DNA of 64,000 bases from Pseudomonas sp. Root71. Its GTDB lineage: Bacteria; Pseudomonadota; Gammaproteobacteria; Pseudomonadales; Pseudomonadaceae. Below the pieces are notes generated by a model. The model had not been told where the DNA came from. It saw only the letters and a list, made by a program, of their open reading frames with translations, and did no database searches. The first letter of the stretch is position 1. Every line of letters starts with the position of its first letter. Location: NCBI RefSeq assembly GCF_001429045.1, contig NZ_LMHY01000030.1, positions 211,366 through 275,365 of the forward strand, in the 5' to 3' direction. A program made the position numbers and the translations under genes. Below are positions 34,302 through 42,305 of the stretch, one piece after another.

Positions 34302-35174
34302 ATGAGTCAGGAAACGCCGTACATCTTCGACGCCACGACTGCCGATTTCGACCAGTCGGTGATCGAGAACTCTTTCCACAAGCCGGTGCTGGTGGATTTC
34401 TGGGCCGAATGGTGCGCGCCCTGCAAAGTGCTGATGCCGATGTTGCAGAGCATTGCCGAGAGCTATCAGGGTGAATTGCTGCTGGCCAAGGTCAATTGCG
34501 ACCTCGAACAAGACATCGTCGCCCGCTTCGGCATCCGCAGCCTGCCGACCGTGGTGCTGTTCAAGGACGGCCAGCCTGTCGACGGCTTTGCCGGTGCCCA
34601 GCCGGAATCCGCCGTGCGCGCCCTGCTCGAACCCCACGTGCAGATGCCGCCACCGGCCGCCGCCGATCCGTTCGAACAGGCCCAGGCGCTGTTCGACGAC
34701 AGCCGCTTTGCCGATGCCGAAGCGCTGCTCAAAGTGATCCTGGGTGAAGACAACACCAACGCCAAGGCACTGATCCTCTACGCCCGCTGCCTGACCGAGC
34801 GCGGTGAACTGGGCGAAGCGCAAGCCGTGCTGGATGCGGTCAAGAGCGACGAGCACAAGGCCGCGCTGGCTGGCGCCAAGGCACAGATCAAGTTTCTCGG
34901 TCTGGCCAAGGACCTGCCGGATGCCGCCGATCTGAAGGCCCGGCTGGCAAAAGACCCGCTGGACGATGAAGCGGTCTATCAACTGGCGATCCAGCAACTG
35001 GCCCGTCAGCAGTACGACGCCGCTCTGGATGCTTTGCTCAAGCTGTTCACCCGCAACCGCAGCTACAGCGAAGGCCTGCCACACAAGACCTTGCTGCAGG
35101 TGTTCGAGTTGCTGGGCAATGATCATCCGTTGGTGAGCACCTACCGCCGCAAGTTGTTTGCCGCCCTCTATTAA
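34302..35174 (+). CDS. cnoX: Thioredoxin with TPR repeats (CnoX/YbbN family)
   Basis: A 290-residue chaperedoxin. Residues 10-110 are a thioredoxin domain with an intact WCAPC (Cys38, Cys41); the remainder is helical repeats (DPFEQAQALFDDSRFADAEALLK, then DPLDDEAVYQLAIQQLARQQ). CnoX binds unfolding proteins, protects their cysteines from oxidation and hands them to GroEL. The E. coli protein has Ser in the first Cys position, whereas here the pair is complete, so a redox role is possible. The ATG at 34302 is chosen; a TTG two codons earlier is weaker. Confidence 0.88.
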   Translation: MSQETPYIFDATTADFDQSVIENSFHKPVLVDFWAEWCAPCKVLMPMLQSIAESYQGELLLAKVNCDLEQDIVARFGIRSLPTVVLFKDGQPVDGFAGAQPESAVRALLEPHVQMPPPAAADPFEQAQALFDDSRFADAEALLKVILGEDNTNAKALILYARCLTERGELGEAQAVLDAVKSDEHKAALAGAKAQIKFLGLAKDLPDAADLKARLAKDPLDDEAVYQLAIQQLARQQYDAALDALLKLFTRNRSYSEGLPHKTLLQVFELLGNDHPLVSTYRRKLFAALY

Positions 35175-35175
35175 A

Positions 35176-35258
35176 AATCAAAAGATCGCAGCCTGCGGCA
35201 GCTCCTACAGAGAATATGTATTCACCCTGTAGGAGCTGCCGCAGGCTGCGATCTTTTT
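35176..35258. repeat. REP doublet (REPIN), family B
   Basis: Inverted copies of AAAGATCGCAGCCTGCGGCA with GCTCCTAC tails, filling the convergent gap after cnoX. Confidence 0.9.
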
Positions 35259-35263
35259 ACGGT

Positions 35264-35605
35264 CTACTCGATCCAGCTGTAGAGCGGCGTATCCCCGCCG
35301 CTCACTACCTTCACGTCCGGACTATGGCGCAAACGCACCAGCAGGCGTTTGCCCGCCGCCGCGCTGCCGGTCAGCCCTTCGAGTTGATCAAGCAGGTCCG
35401 GCCCGCTGAGCTGCCCTGCCTTGCGCAGCAAATCCCTGGCGATCTGCCACAGCGCATCATCCTGATTCAGTGGTTTCGCCGCTGGCACGCTGACGGCGGA
35501 TTTTTCCACCTGCAACTGCGCCCCTAGCCGCGCCCAGTCCGCGTCGTCCATCTCCAGGGTCAAATCCACCGGCCAATCGCCGATGCTTCCGCGAATTCGC
35601 AACAT
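35264..35605 (-). CDS. Conserved hypothetical protein
   Basis: A 113-residue soluble protein without signal peptide or membrane segments. The N-terminal half looks beta-rich (MLRIRGSIGDWPVDLTLEMDD) and the rest helical (DALWQIARDLLRKAGQLSG). I do not recognise a family. A gene of this size also follows the thioredoxin gene in P. aeruginosa, which suggests it is real. The ATG at 35605 is preferred to 35644 because the preceding residues look non-coding. Confidence 0.7.
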   Translation of the reverse strand: MLRIRGSIGDWPVDLTLEMDDADWARLGAQLQVEKSAVSVPAAKPLNQDDALWQIARDLLRKAGQLSGPDLLDQLEGLTGSAAAGKRLLVRLRHSPDVKVVSGGDTPLYSWIE

Positions 35606-35690
35606 AGGTCTGCTCCCGCACATTTCTTCCCGGCATGCTCCCATGGGACTTGTGCAACGCCAAGCAGGCAGTCAAACTCTCCGCACTTAC

Positions 35691-35708
35691 GTTATAAGAT
35701 TACATAAC
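35691..35708 (+). promoter_or_regulatory. Possible Zur box upstream of zrgA
   Basis: GTTATAAGATTACATAAC, an inverted GTTAT...ATAAC pair in an AT-rich stretch, 33 nt before the zrgA start. The half-sites match Zur-type boxes but the spacing (8 nt) is longer than the usual 3 nt, so only one half may be functional. Confidence 0.4.
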
Positions 35709-35740
35709 ATTTTCTTCATTTTACTTTTCGGAGACTCGTC

Positions 35741-36331
35741 ATGCGCCGTCTGCTTCTCGCCCTGCCGTTTGCCATGTTGCCGCTGGCTGTCGCCCATGCC
35801 GCCGACGAACACGATCATGAGCATGGCAGCCTGGCCGCCCACGAACATGGCGTGGGACGCCTGAACGCGGCGCTGGACGGCAAGACCCTGGAGCTGGAGC
35901 TGGAAAGCCCAGCCATGAACCTGGTGGGTTTCGAGCACGTCGCCACCAGCGACGCCGACAAAGCCAAGGTCGCCGCCACCCGCGCGCAACTCGAGCAACC
36001 ACTGGCCCTGTTCAACCTGCCGAAAGCCGCCGGTTGCGTGGTGGAAAACCAGGAACTGGAAAGCCCGCTGTTCGGCGACAAACCCGAGGCCGACGATGAT
36101 CACGATGAAGACGCCAAGGACGAAGACGGCCACGAACATCATCATGATCACAGCGAAATCCACGCTCGCTATCAGTTCACCTGCGCCACGCCAGATGCAT
36201 TGAAGACCCTGGACCTGGCGAATATTTTCACCCGCTTCCCGGCCACCCGGAAAATTCAGGTACAACTGATCGGCCCGAGCGGGCAGCAAGGGGTTGATGT
36301 GACGGCCAAGGCTGCTGCGCTGAAATTCTGA
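35741..36331 (+). CDS. zrgA: Histidine-rich DUF2796 zinc-binding protein (ZrgA-like)
   Basis: A 196-residue periplasmic protein with signal peptide MRRLLLALPFAMLPLAVAHA and two His/Asp-rich stretches: DEHDHEHGSLAAHEHG (about 22-37) and DDDHDEDAKDEDGHEHHHDH in the middle. It matches ZrgA, the zinc-binding partner of the Vibrio ZrgABCDE importer, and the equivalent P. aeruginosa block (around PA4063-PA4066) is zinc-responsive. It is followed by an ATPase, a permease and a DUF3299 protein. A REP pair separates it from the ATPase. A possible Zur site lies upstream. Confidence 0.85.
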   Translation: MRRLLLALPFAMLPLAVAHAADEHDHEHGSLAAHEHGVGRLNAALDGKTLELELESPAMNLVGFEHVATSDADKAKVAATRAQLEQPLALFNLPKAAGCVVENQELESPLFGDKPEADDDHDEDAKDEDGHEHHHDHSEIHARYQFTCATPDALKTLDLANIFTRFPATRKIQVQLIGPSGQQGVDVTAKAAALKF

Positions 36332-36348
36332 ATTCACTGAAGCCCCCC

Positions 36349-36431
36349 TGTAGGAGCTGCGGAGTGAAACGAGGCTGCGATCTTTTGACCTTCAACGATC
36401 AAAAGATCGCAGCCTGCGGCAGCTCCTACAC
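36349..36431. repeat. REP doublet (REPIN), family B with insertion
   Basis: Inverted TGTAGGAGCTGC / GCAGCTCCTACA ends with GCGATCTTTTGA and AAAAGATCGC inside. The left copy has GGAGTGAAACGAG in place of the usual loop. Confidence 0.85.
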
Positions 36432-36461
36432 AGGTCAATCAACACCCATGAAATCGGCTAA

Positions 36462-37172
36462 ATGACCCAAGCACTCATCGAACTGTCCGACCTGGGCTTC
36501 AGTTGGCCCGGTCACCCGCCGCTGCTGGACATCCCGGCGTTTCGCCTGGAGCGCGGCGAAACCCTGTTCCTCAAAGGCCCCAGCGGCAGCGGCAAGACCA
36601 CCCTGCTCGGCTTGCTCGGCGGCGTGCAAAAGCCTGATCGCGGCAGCATCCGCCTGCTCGGCCAGGAACTGACGCAACTCTCGGCCGGCGCCCGCGACCA
36701 CTTCCGCGTCGATCACACCGGCTACATCTTCCAGCAGTTCAACCTGCTGCCGTTTCTGTCGGTGCGCGAGAACGTCGAACTGCCCTGCCACTTCTCGAAA
36801 CTGCGCGCCGAACGGGCGAAACAACGCCACGGCAGCGTCGACAAAGCCGCCGCCACGCTGCTCGCCCACCTGGGTTTGAAGGATGAAAACATCCTCGGTC
36901 GCCGCGCCGACTCGCTGTCCATCGGCCAGCAGCAACGGGTCGCCGCCGCCCGCGCACTGATCGGTCAACCGGAACTGGTGATCGCCGACGAGCCGACCTC
37001 GGCCCTCGATTACGACGCCCGCGAGAACTTCATTCGCCTGCTGTTCGCCGAGTGCCGCGAAGCCGGGTCGAGCCTGTTGTTCGTCAGCCATGACCAGAGC
37101 CTGGCGCCGCTGTTCGACCACAACCTGTCGCTGGCCGAACTCAATCGCGCCGCCACCCCGCCCGAGGTCTGA
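36462..37172 (+). CDS. ABC transporter ATPase (zinc uptake operon)
   Basis: A 236-residue LolD/MacB-class ATPase with Walker A GPSGSGKT (39-46), signature LSIGQQQRVAAARAL, and Walker B LVIADEPTSALD. The signature has Ile in place of the usual Gly. It precedes its permease by one base and follows zrgA, so it should power a Zrg-type zinc import complex. LolD-like or macrolide-export functions are unlikely in this setting. Confidence 0.92.
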   Translation: MTQALIELSDLGFSWPGHPPLLDIPAFRLERGETLFLKGPSGSGKTTLLGLLGGVQKPDRGSIRLLGQELTQLSAGARDHFRVDHTGYIFQQFNLLPFLSVRENVELPCHFSKLRAERAKQRHGSVDKAAATLLAHLGLKDENILGRRADSLSIGQQQRVAAARALIGQPELVIADEPTSALDYDARENFIRLLFAECREAGSSLLFVSHDQSLAPLFDHNLSLAELNRAATPPEV

Positions 37173-37173
37173 G

Positions 37174-38439
37174 ATGTATCTGTTTCGTCTAGCCATGGCC
37201 AGCCTGGCTAACCGTCGCTTCACTGCGATCCTCACCGCGTTCGCCATTGCCCTGTCGGTGTGCCTGTTGCTGGCGGTGGAGCGCGTGCGCACCGAAGCCA
37301 AGGCCAGTTTCGCCAGCACCATCAGCGGCACCGACCTGATCGTCGGCGCCCGCTCAGGCTCGGTGAACCTGTTGCTGTATTCGGTGTTCCGTATCGGCAA
37401 CGCCACCAACAACATCCGCTGGGACAGCTTCGAACACTTCGCCAGCAACCCGAAAGTGAAGTGGGCGATCCCTATGTCCCTCGGCGACTCCCATCGTGGT
37501 TATCGGGTGATGGGGACCACTGAAGCGTACTTCGAACATTACCAGTACGGACGCCAGCAACACCTGCAACTGGCCGATGGCCGGGCTTTTGCCACTGACC
37601 CGTTCGAAGTGGTGCTCGGCGCCGAAGTGGCCGATGCACTGCACTACAAACTCGGTGACAAACTGGTGCTGGCCCACGGCGTGGCGGCGATCAGCCTGGT
37701 CAAGCACGACGACAAGCCATTCACCGTGGTCGGCATTCTCAAACGCACCGGCACACCGGTGGACCGCACGCTGCACATCAGCCTCGGTGGCATGGAAGCG
37801 ATTCACATCGACTGGCATAACGGCGTGCCGGCCCGGGGCGAGGGGCGCATCACCGCCGACCAGGCGCGCAACATGGACCTCACGCCGCAAGCGATCACCG
37901 CGTTCATGCTCGGCCTGAACAACAAGATTTCGACCTTTGCCCTGCAACGGGAAATCAACGAGTTCCGTGGTGAGCCGATGCTGGCGATCCTGCCGGGCGT
38001 GGCGTTGCAGGAGCTGTGGAGTCTGATGGGCACCGCGGAAAAGGCTTTGTTCGTGGTCTCGCTGTTTGTGGTGCTGACCGGGTTGATCGGCATGCTTACG
38101 GCGATTCTCACCAGCCTCAATGAACGCCGCCGGGAGATGGCGATCCTGCGCTCGGTGGGCGCACGCCCCTGGCACATCGCGACGCTGTTGGTTCTGGAAG
38201 CCTTTGCCCTGGCGCTGTCGGGCGTGATCGCCGGTGTGGCGTTGTTGTATGTGTGCATCGCGGCGGCCCAGGGCTATGTGCAAGCCAACTACGGTCTGTT
38301 CCTGCCGCTGTCCTGGCCGAGCGAATATGAATGGACGCTGCTCGGTGGCATCCTGATCGCCGCGCTGCTGATGGGCAGTGTGCCGGCCTGGCGCGCCTAT
38401 CGCCAATCCCTGGCCGATGGCCTGTCGATTCGTTTATGA
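37174..38439 (+). CDS. MacB/FtsX-type ABC permease (zinc uptake operon)
   Basis: A 421-residue permease with an N-terminal membrane helix (RFTAILTAFAIALSVCLLLAV), a large periplasmic MacB-type domain, and three C-terminal helices of an FtsX domain (ALFVVSLFVVLTGLIGMLTAI, then LNERRREMAILRSVGARPWHI). This is a mechanotransmission architecture, not a channel. The ATG at 37174 is 1 nt after the ATPase stop; a longer frame from 37090 lies within the ATPase gene. Confidence 0.9.
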   Translation: MYLFRLAMASLANRRFTAILTAFAIALSVCLLLAVERVRTEAKASFASTISGTDLIVGARSGSVNLLLYSVFRIGNATNNIRWDSFEHFASNPKVKWAIPMSLGDSHRGYRVMGTTEAYFEHYQYGRQQHLQLADGRAFATDPFEVVLGAEVADALHYKLGDKLVLAHGVAAISLVKHDDKPFTVVGILKRTGTPVDRTLHISLGGMEAIHIDWHNGVPARGEGRITADQARNMDLTPQAITAFMLGLNNKISTFALQREINEFRGEPMLAILPGVALQELWSLMGTAEKALFVVSLFVVLTGLIGMLTAILTSLNERRREMAILRSVGARPWHIATLLVLEAFALALSGVIAGVALLYVCIAAAQGYVQANYGLFLPLSWPSEYEWTLLGGILIAALLMGSVPAWRAYRQSLADGLSIRL

Positions 38440-38450
38440 GGACGTTGAAA

Positions 38451-38969
38451 ATGCCTCGCGCCGTACTTGCGCTGTTGATGCTGGTCGCCCTGCCGCTGTG
38501 GGCGGCCCAGCCAAAAGACCTGACCTGGTCGGAGATGATCCCGCCCGACGCGCCAAAAGAAGTGCCGAACATGACGCCGCTGCACGATCTTTCGCAGATG
38601 AGCAATGCTCTGTCGGCCGAATCGGCGCCCGCCGCCAAGCAAGACCTGCCCAATGCACCGGTGGTCAAGACCCTCGATGGCCAGAACATTCGCCTGCCGG
38701 GTTACATCGTGCCGCTGGAAGTGAGCGAGGAAGGCCGCACCACGGAGTTTCTGCTGGTGCCGTATTTCGGCGCCTGCATCCATGTGCCGCCACCGCCGTC
38801 GAACCAGATCGTGCACGTCAAAAGTGAGGTTGGCGTGAAGCTCGACGAGTTGTATCAGCCTTACTGGATCGAAGGCGCGTTGCAGGTCAAGGCGTCCACC
38901 AGCGAACTGGCGGATGCCGGATATCAGATGGAGGCGGACAAGATTTACCTGTATGAACTGCCGGAGTGA
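38451..38969 (+). CDS. Exported DUF3299 protein
   Basis: A 172-residue exported protein with signal peptide MPRAVLALLMLVALPLWA. The DUF3299 core contains GYIVPLEVSEEG and YFGACIHVPPPPSNQIVHV, where Cys and His could bind metal. It is the last gene of the zinc operon. AGGA 8 nt upstream supports the ATG at 38451; an in-frame ATG at 38436 overlapping the permease stop is the alternative (177 residues). It is presumed to be a periplasmic accessory of the importer. Confidence 0.85.
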   Translation: MPRAVLALLMLVALPLWAAQPKDLTWSEMIPPDAPKEVPNMTPLHDLSQMSNALSAESAPAAKQDLPNAPVVKTLDGQNIRLPGYIVPLEVSEEGRTTEFLLVPYFGACIHVPPPPSNQIVHVKSEVGVKLDELYQPYWIEGALQVKASTSELADAGYQMEADKIYLYELPE

Positions 38970-39000
38970 GTCCGACTGTATTGTGTCAACTGTCTGTCCG

Positions 39001-39108
39001 CCATCGCGAGCAAGCTCGCTCCCACAGGGTCAAGTGCTGAAACACAAATCTTCAGCACACCACAACTCCTTGTGGGAGCGAGCTTGCTCCGGGCGGCGAT
39101 CCGACGAT
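39001..39108. repeat. REP doublet, families A and D mixed
   Basis: The left copy is family A (ATCGCGAGCAAGCTCGCTCC). The right copy starts as A (GTGGGAGCGAGCTTGCTC) and continues with GGGCGGCGATCCGAC, the D-type end. Confidence 0.85.
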
Positions 39109-39153
39109 GAGGCCATGAAAAACACCACAAAAATCACTCCCACCCCACTTTCA

Positions 39154-39167
39154 TTGAGCTGCATCAA
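39154..39167 (+). promoter_or_regulatory. Anr (FNR-type) box upstream of oprG
   Basis: TTGAG-CTGC-ATCAA matches TTGAT-N4-ATCAA with one mismatch. Its centre is about 41 nt before the start expected from a TACCAT -10 at 39190-39195, the class II activator position. Oxygen-limited induction of oprG is established in P. aeruginosa. Confidence 0.75.
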
Positions 39168-39189
39168 AAGACCGAATAGTTAGCCCGCT

Positions 39190-39195
39190 TACCAT
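39190..39195 (+). promoter_or_regulatory. Candidate -10 of the oprG promoter
   Basis: TACCAT, placed correctly with respect to the Anr box; predicted transcription start near 39202, 30 nt before the ATG. Confidence 0.5.
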
Positions 39196-39231
39196 TGGAC
39201 ATCGAACTTTTTAACGTCCTCTGGAGCCCCC

Positions 39232-39930
39232 ATGAACAAGTCCATGCTCAGCGCTTCGCTGGTTGCCCTCGCGCTTGCAGCCCCGCTCGCCCACGCCTTC
39301 GAGGCGGGCGACATTCTCCTTCGCGCCGGTGCAATCACCGTCAACCCGGAAGCCGACAGCTCCAGTGTCAAGGTTGATCAAGGCCCGCTGGCGGGTGCCG
39401 ACCTGGGTGGCAAGGCGACACTGAGCAGCGATACGCAACTGGGCTTGAACTTCGCCTACATGCTCACCAACCACCTGGGCATCGAGCTGCTGGCGGCGAC
39501 CCCATTTGAACATGATGTAAAAATCAAGGGCACCGCGCTGGCACCCGCCAACGGCAAGCTCGGTAGCATCAAACAGCTGCCGCCGACCTTGAGCCTGGTG
39601 TATTACCCGCTGGATCCCAAGTCGGCGTTCCAGCCGTACATCGGCGGTGGCATCAACTACACCTATATCTACGACGAACATGTCGGCAGCCGAGCCCAGT
39701 CCGCCGGTTTCAGTAACTTCAAGGCGGATAATTCCTGGGGGCTGGCCTGGCAGGTCGGTGCCGACTACATGCTGACCGACAACGTGATGATTAACGCCCA
39801 GGTGCGCTACATCGACATCGATACCACCGCCACTGTGGAAAACAACGCCATTGCACCCGGCACCCGGGCCAAGGTAGACGTTGATGTGGATCCGTTCGTC
39901 TACATGGTGGGTCTGGGTTACAAGTTCTAA
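39232..39930 (+). CDS. oprG: OmpW family outer-membrane porin OprG
   Basis: A 232-residue eight-stranded barrel with signal peptide MNKSMLSASLVALALAAPLA. OmpW features include FEAGDILLRAGAITVNPEAD at the mature N-terminus, YIGGGINYTYIYDE and the C-terminal VDPFVYMVGLGYKF ending in Phe. OprG forms a hydrophobic lateral channel and is reported to pass small amino acids. Its neighbours (zinc operon before, epimerase pair after) match PA4063-PA4069. Confidence 0.93.
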   Translation: MNKSMLSASLVALALAAPLAHAFEAGDILLRAGAITVNPEADSSSVKVDQGPLAGADLGGKATLSSDTQLGLNFAYMLTNHLGIELLAATPFEHDVKIKGTALAPANGKLGSIKQLPPTLSLVYYPLDPKSAFQPYIGGGINYTYIYDEHVGSRAQSAGFSNFKADNSWGLAWQVGADYMLTDNVMINAQVRYIDIDTTATVENNAIAPGTRAKVDVDVDPFVYMVGLGYKF

Positions 39931-39974
39931 GCGACACTGCTGGAAGAATGTTCACGTGGTGGTGAACCTGGCTG

Positions 39975-40109
39975 TTGTGGCGAGGGAGCTTGCTCCCGCT
40001 GGGTTGCGAAGCGACCCTAAAACCGACAAAAGCGGTGATTCAAACAAACCGCATTGACTGGATTTACGACTGCTGCGCAGTCGAGCGGGAGCAAGCTCCC
40101 TCGCCACAG
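39975..40109. repeat. REP doublet (REPIN), family C
   Basis: Inverted TGTGGCGAGGGAGCTTGCTC ends with degenerate GGTTGCGAAGC / GCTGCGCAGT inner parts, between convergent oprG and the epimerase gene. Confidence 0.9.
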
Positions 40110-40140
40110 GAGTTGCACAAGTTGTACGTAAATTCCGGCC

Positions 40141-40175
40141 ATGAAAAAGGCGCCTGTAAAAAGGCGCCTTTTTCA
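40141..40175. terminator. Bidirectional terminator
   Basis: Perfect 14-bp stem ATGAAAAAGGCGCC / GGCGCCTTTTTCAT with a 7-nt loop, giving a T5 run on both strands. It ends oprG and the epimerase operon. Confidence 0.9.
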
Positions 40176-40193
40176 TGTCCGCATGGAAGCGAT

Positions 40194-41123
40194 CTATCGC
40201 CCCAGCAACCGCGCCAGCCCCTCGCGCATCGGGGTCTGCTCAGTGGTACTGAAGCGTTCCAACAGGCGCCGGTTGTTCGCCCGGGAATGACGAATGTCAC
40301 CGGAGCGCGCCGGGCCGTAGCTCACCGGTGGCAGCTTGCCGACCACCGCTTCGAGCGCTTCGAGCATTTGCTTGAGGGTCGTCGCCTGGTTCCAGCCGAC
40401 GTTGACCGCACCGTCTTCGACCCGGGGCTTCTCGATGGCCTGCACCAGCAAGTCGACCAGATCTTCGACATAGACAAAATCCCGGGTCTGCTCGCCATCG
40501 CCGAACACCGTGATCGGCAAGCCCTTCAGTGCGCGCTCGCTGAATATGCTGATTACCCCGGAGTACGGCGAGGACGGATCCTGGCGCGGACCGAAGATGT
40601 TGAAGAAGCGGAAAATCACCGGCTCCAGCGCATGTTGGCGGCGGTAGAAGTCGAAGTAATGCTCGCTGGCCAGTTTGTCCACCGCGTAAGGCGTCAACGG
40701 CGCCTTGGGCGTGTCTTCGTCAATCGACTCACCTTCGCCGTTGTTGCCATACACCGCCGCGCTCGAAGCAAACAGCACACGCTTGACCCCGGTCTGGCGC
40801 ATGGCTTCGCAGACGTTCAGCGTGCCGATGAAGTTGCTCTGGTGCGTGCGCACCGGATCGTCTACCGAGGCCTGCACCGAAGCCACGGCCGCCAGGTGCG
40901 CCACGGCGCTGCAACCGGCCATCGTCCGGGCAACCAAAGCTGCATCGGCCACGTCGCCAACGATCAGTTCGACCCTGGGATTGTCCAGCGGCAGATTGCT
41001 GCGTTTGCCCGTGGACAGGTCATCGAGAATCCGCACCGAGTGGCCCTTGGCAAGCAGCGCGTCAGTCAGGTGAGAACCAATGAAACCGGCACCACCGGTG
41101 ATCAAAACGGGGCCGTCAGCCAT
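40194..41123 (-). CDS. NAD-dependent epimerase/dehydratase (GalE-like)
   Basis: A 309-residue extended short-chain dehydrogenase. The NAD-binding motif is GGAGFIGSHL (7-16) and the catalytic pair is in YAVDK, with SSAAVYG before it and the substrate loop FRFFNIFGPRQDP. It is close to UDP-sugar 4-epimerases, but the exact nucleotide sugar is unclear. The ATG at 41123 overlaps the upstream RmlD-like gene by 8 bp, so the two enzymes are made together and probably act on envelope sugars. Confidence 0.88.
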   Translation of the reverse strand: MADGPVLITGGAGFIGSHLTDALLAKGHSVRILDDLSTGKRSNLPLDNPRVELIVGDVADAALVARTMAGCSAVAHLAAVASVQASVDDPVRTHQSNFIGTLNVCEAMRQTGVKRVLFASSAAVYGNNGEGESIDEDTPKAPLTPYAVDKLASEHYFDFYRRQHALEPVIFRFFNIFGPRQDPSSPYSGVISIFSERALKGLPITVFGDGEQTRDFVYVEDLVDLLVQAIEKPRVEDGAVNVGWNQATTLKQMLEALEAVVGKLPPVSYGPARSGDIRHSRANNRRLLERFSTTEQTPMREGLARLLGR

Positions 41124-42000
41124 GGCGATAAAACCTGTCCAGTAGACCGGGAAGCGCCGCACGCCAGGCGCGCGGTTTGATTCCAAAGGTGTGCAGAATT
41201 TTTTTGCAGGCCAGTACCGCGTGTTGCGGTTCTTCGGCGGCATCCGGACGCGCGGCGTGGGCCTGGGCGGTCGGGGCTTCGATAGCCAGCGGATGCAGGC
41301 TGCGGGCTTCGGTCAGGATCGCCTGCCCCAGCGCCAGCGGCGTGGTCGCCTCATGCCCGGCGTAGTGGTAGGTGCCCCACAGCGGCGCGGCGCAATCGAG
41401 TTGCTTGAGCACTGAAATGATCACGCGGGCCGCATCGTCGACCGGCGTCGGATTGCCCCGTCGGTCGTCGGCCATCAGCAGCTCTTCGGGTTGCTCGGCA
41501 CGGGCGAGGAAGCGGCCAAGGGCGCCGTCCGGGCTATCGTCCAGCAGCCAGCCGAAACGCAGCAGCACGTGCTGGGGGCAGGTAGCGCGCACACTTTGCT
41601 CGATCCGCCACAATGCCTGACCCCGCAGACCCAGGGGTACCGGTTCGTCTTTTTCGCTGTAGGCCGTGGCGCGGGAGCCGTCGAACACGCGATAGCTGGA
41701 GGGTTGCAGCAGAACGATGTTGTGGTGCTGGCACAGTTCCGCCAGACGCTCGATAGCGCGCTCCTGGCCGGCCAGGCGCGATTCGCTCACTGCCTCGGCC
41801 TGAAACCAGTCGAAGTAGTAGGCAAGGTTGATCAATGCATCGGGACGGGTGTCGTCGAGCAGTTGTGTCAGGCTCGCGGCATCCCAGCCGTCTTCGGGCG
41901 GGCGGGGGGCGAGGAATCCGATGTCTTCCTCCGCACCAAGGCGAATCAGCGCCTGCCCAAGGGCATTTCCGCCGCCCAGTAACATAAGGCGCATTCGCAT
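41116..42000 (-). CDS. RmlD-like sugar nucleotide reductase
   Basis: A 294-residue Rossmann-fold protein of the dTDP-4-dehydrorhamnose reductase type. The dinucleotide motif reads LLGGGNALGQALIRLG; downstream NPTPVDDAARVI and the WGTYHYAGHEATTPLALGQAI region are RmlD-like. The usual YxxxK is not clear: the equivalent region reads SSYRVFDGSRATAYSEKDEP, so catalysis may differ. No rmlABC genes are nearby. A second ATG at 41994 is an equally possible start. Confidence 0.8.
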   Translation of the reverse strand: MRMRLMLLGGGNALGQALIRLGAEEDIGFLAPRPPEDGWDAASLTQLLDDTRPDALINLAYYFDWFQAEAVSESRLAGQERAIERLAELCQHHNIVLLQPSSYRVFDGSRATAYSEKDEPVPLGLRGQALWRIEQSVRATCPQHVLLRFGWLLDDSPDGALGRFLARAEQPEELLMADDRRGNPTPVDDAARVIISVLKQLDCAAPLWGTYHYAGHEATTPLALGQAILTEARSLHPLAIEAPTAQAHAARPDAAEEPQHAVLACKKILHTFGIKPRAWRAALPGLLDRFYRHG

Positions 42001-42305
42001 AGAGTCAGCAGGCCCAGTCTGATTGAAACGATGGCTTTATCGACACCGCCCCAGGCGATGTCGTTGATAATTGCCGGAATCGTTGCATTTTGCGGGTTTA
42101 GTGCGCAACCGTCACCCGTAAAGTGTAGATGTCCGACTTTTGCGTTGCCGCCACTGGCCTCATCGCGAGCAAGCTCGCTCCCACAATGGTTTTGTGTAAA
42201 CCGCCCCCCTGTGGGAGCGAGCTTGCTCGCGATGAGGCCCTGAAGACCAGCGAAGGTCTTGAGCGGTACTTGCAACTTCCCGTCCCCACCCGCATAAATT
42301 GCTGC
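42001..42305. other. Intergenic region before lhr
   Basis: 305 bp between divergent genes. The second half is a REP doublet (42157-42239); the first half shows no gene I trust. An open frame starting at 42031 has a hydrophobic stretch but runs straight through the REPs. Confidence 0.5.
42157..42239. repeat. REP doublet (REPIN), family A
   Basis: Inverted GCCTCATCGCGAGCAAGCTC / GAGCTTGCTCGCGATGAGGC copies, among the best conserved in the window. Confidence 0.92.

Noticed and set aside
42031..42243. 70-codon open frame before lhr
   Set aside because: It has a hydrophobic start but runs through both REP copies, and no family is recognised.
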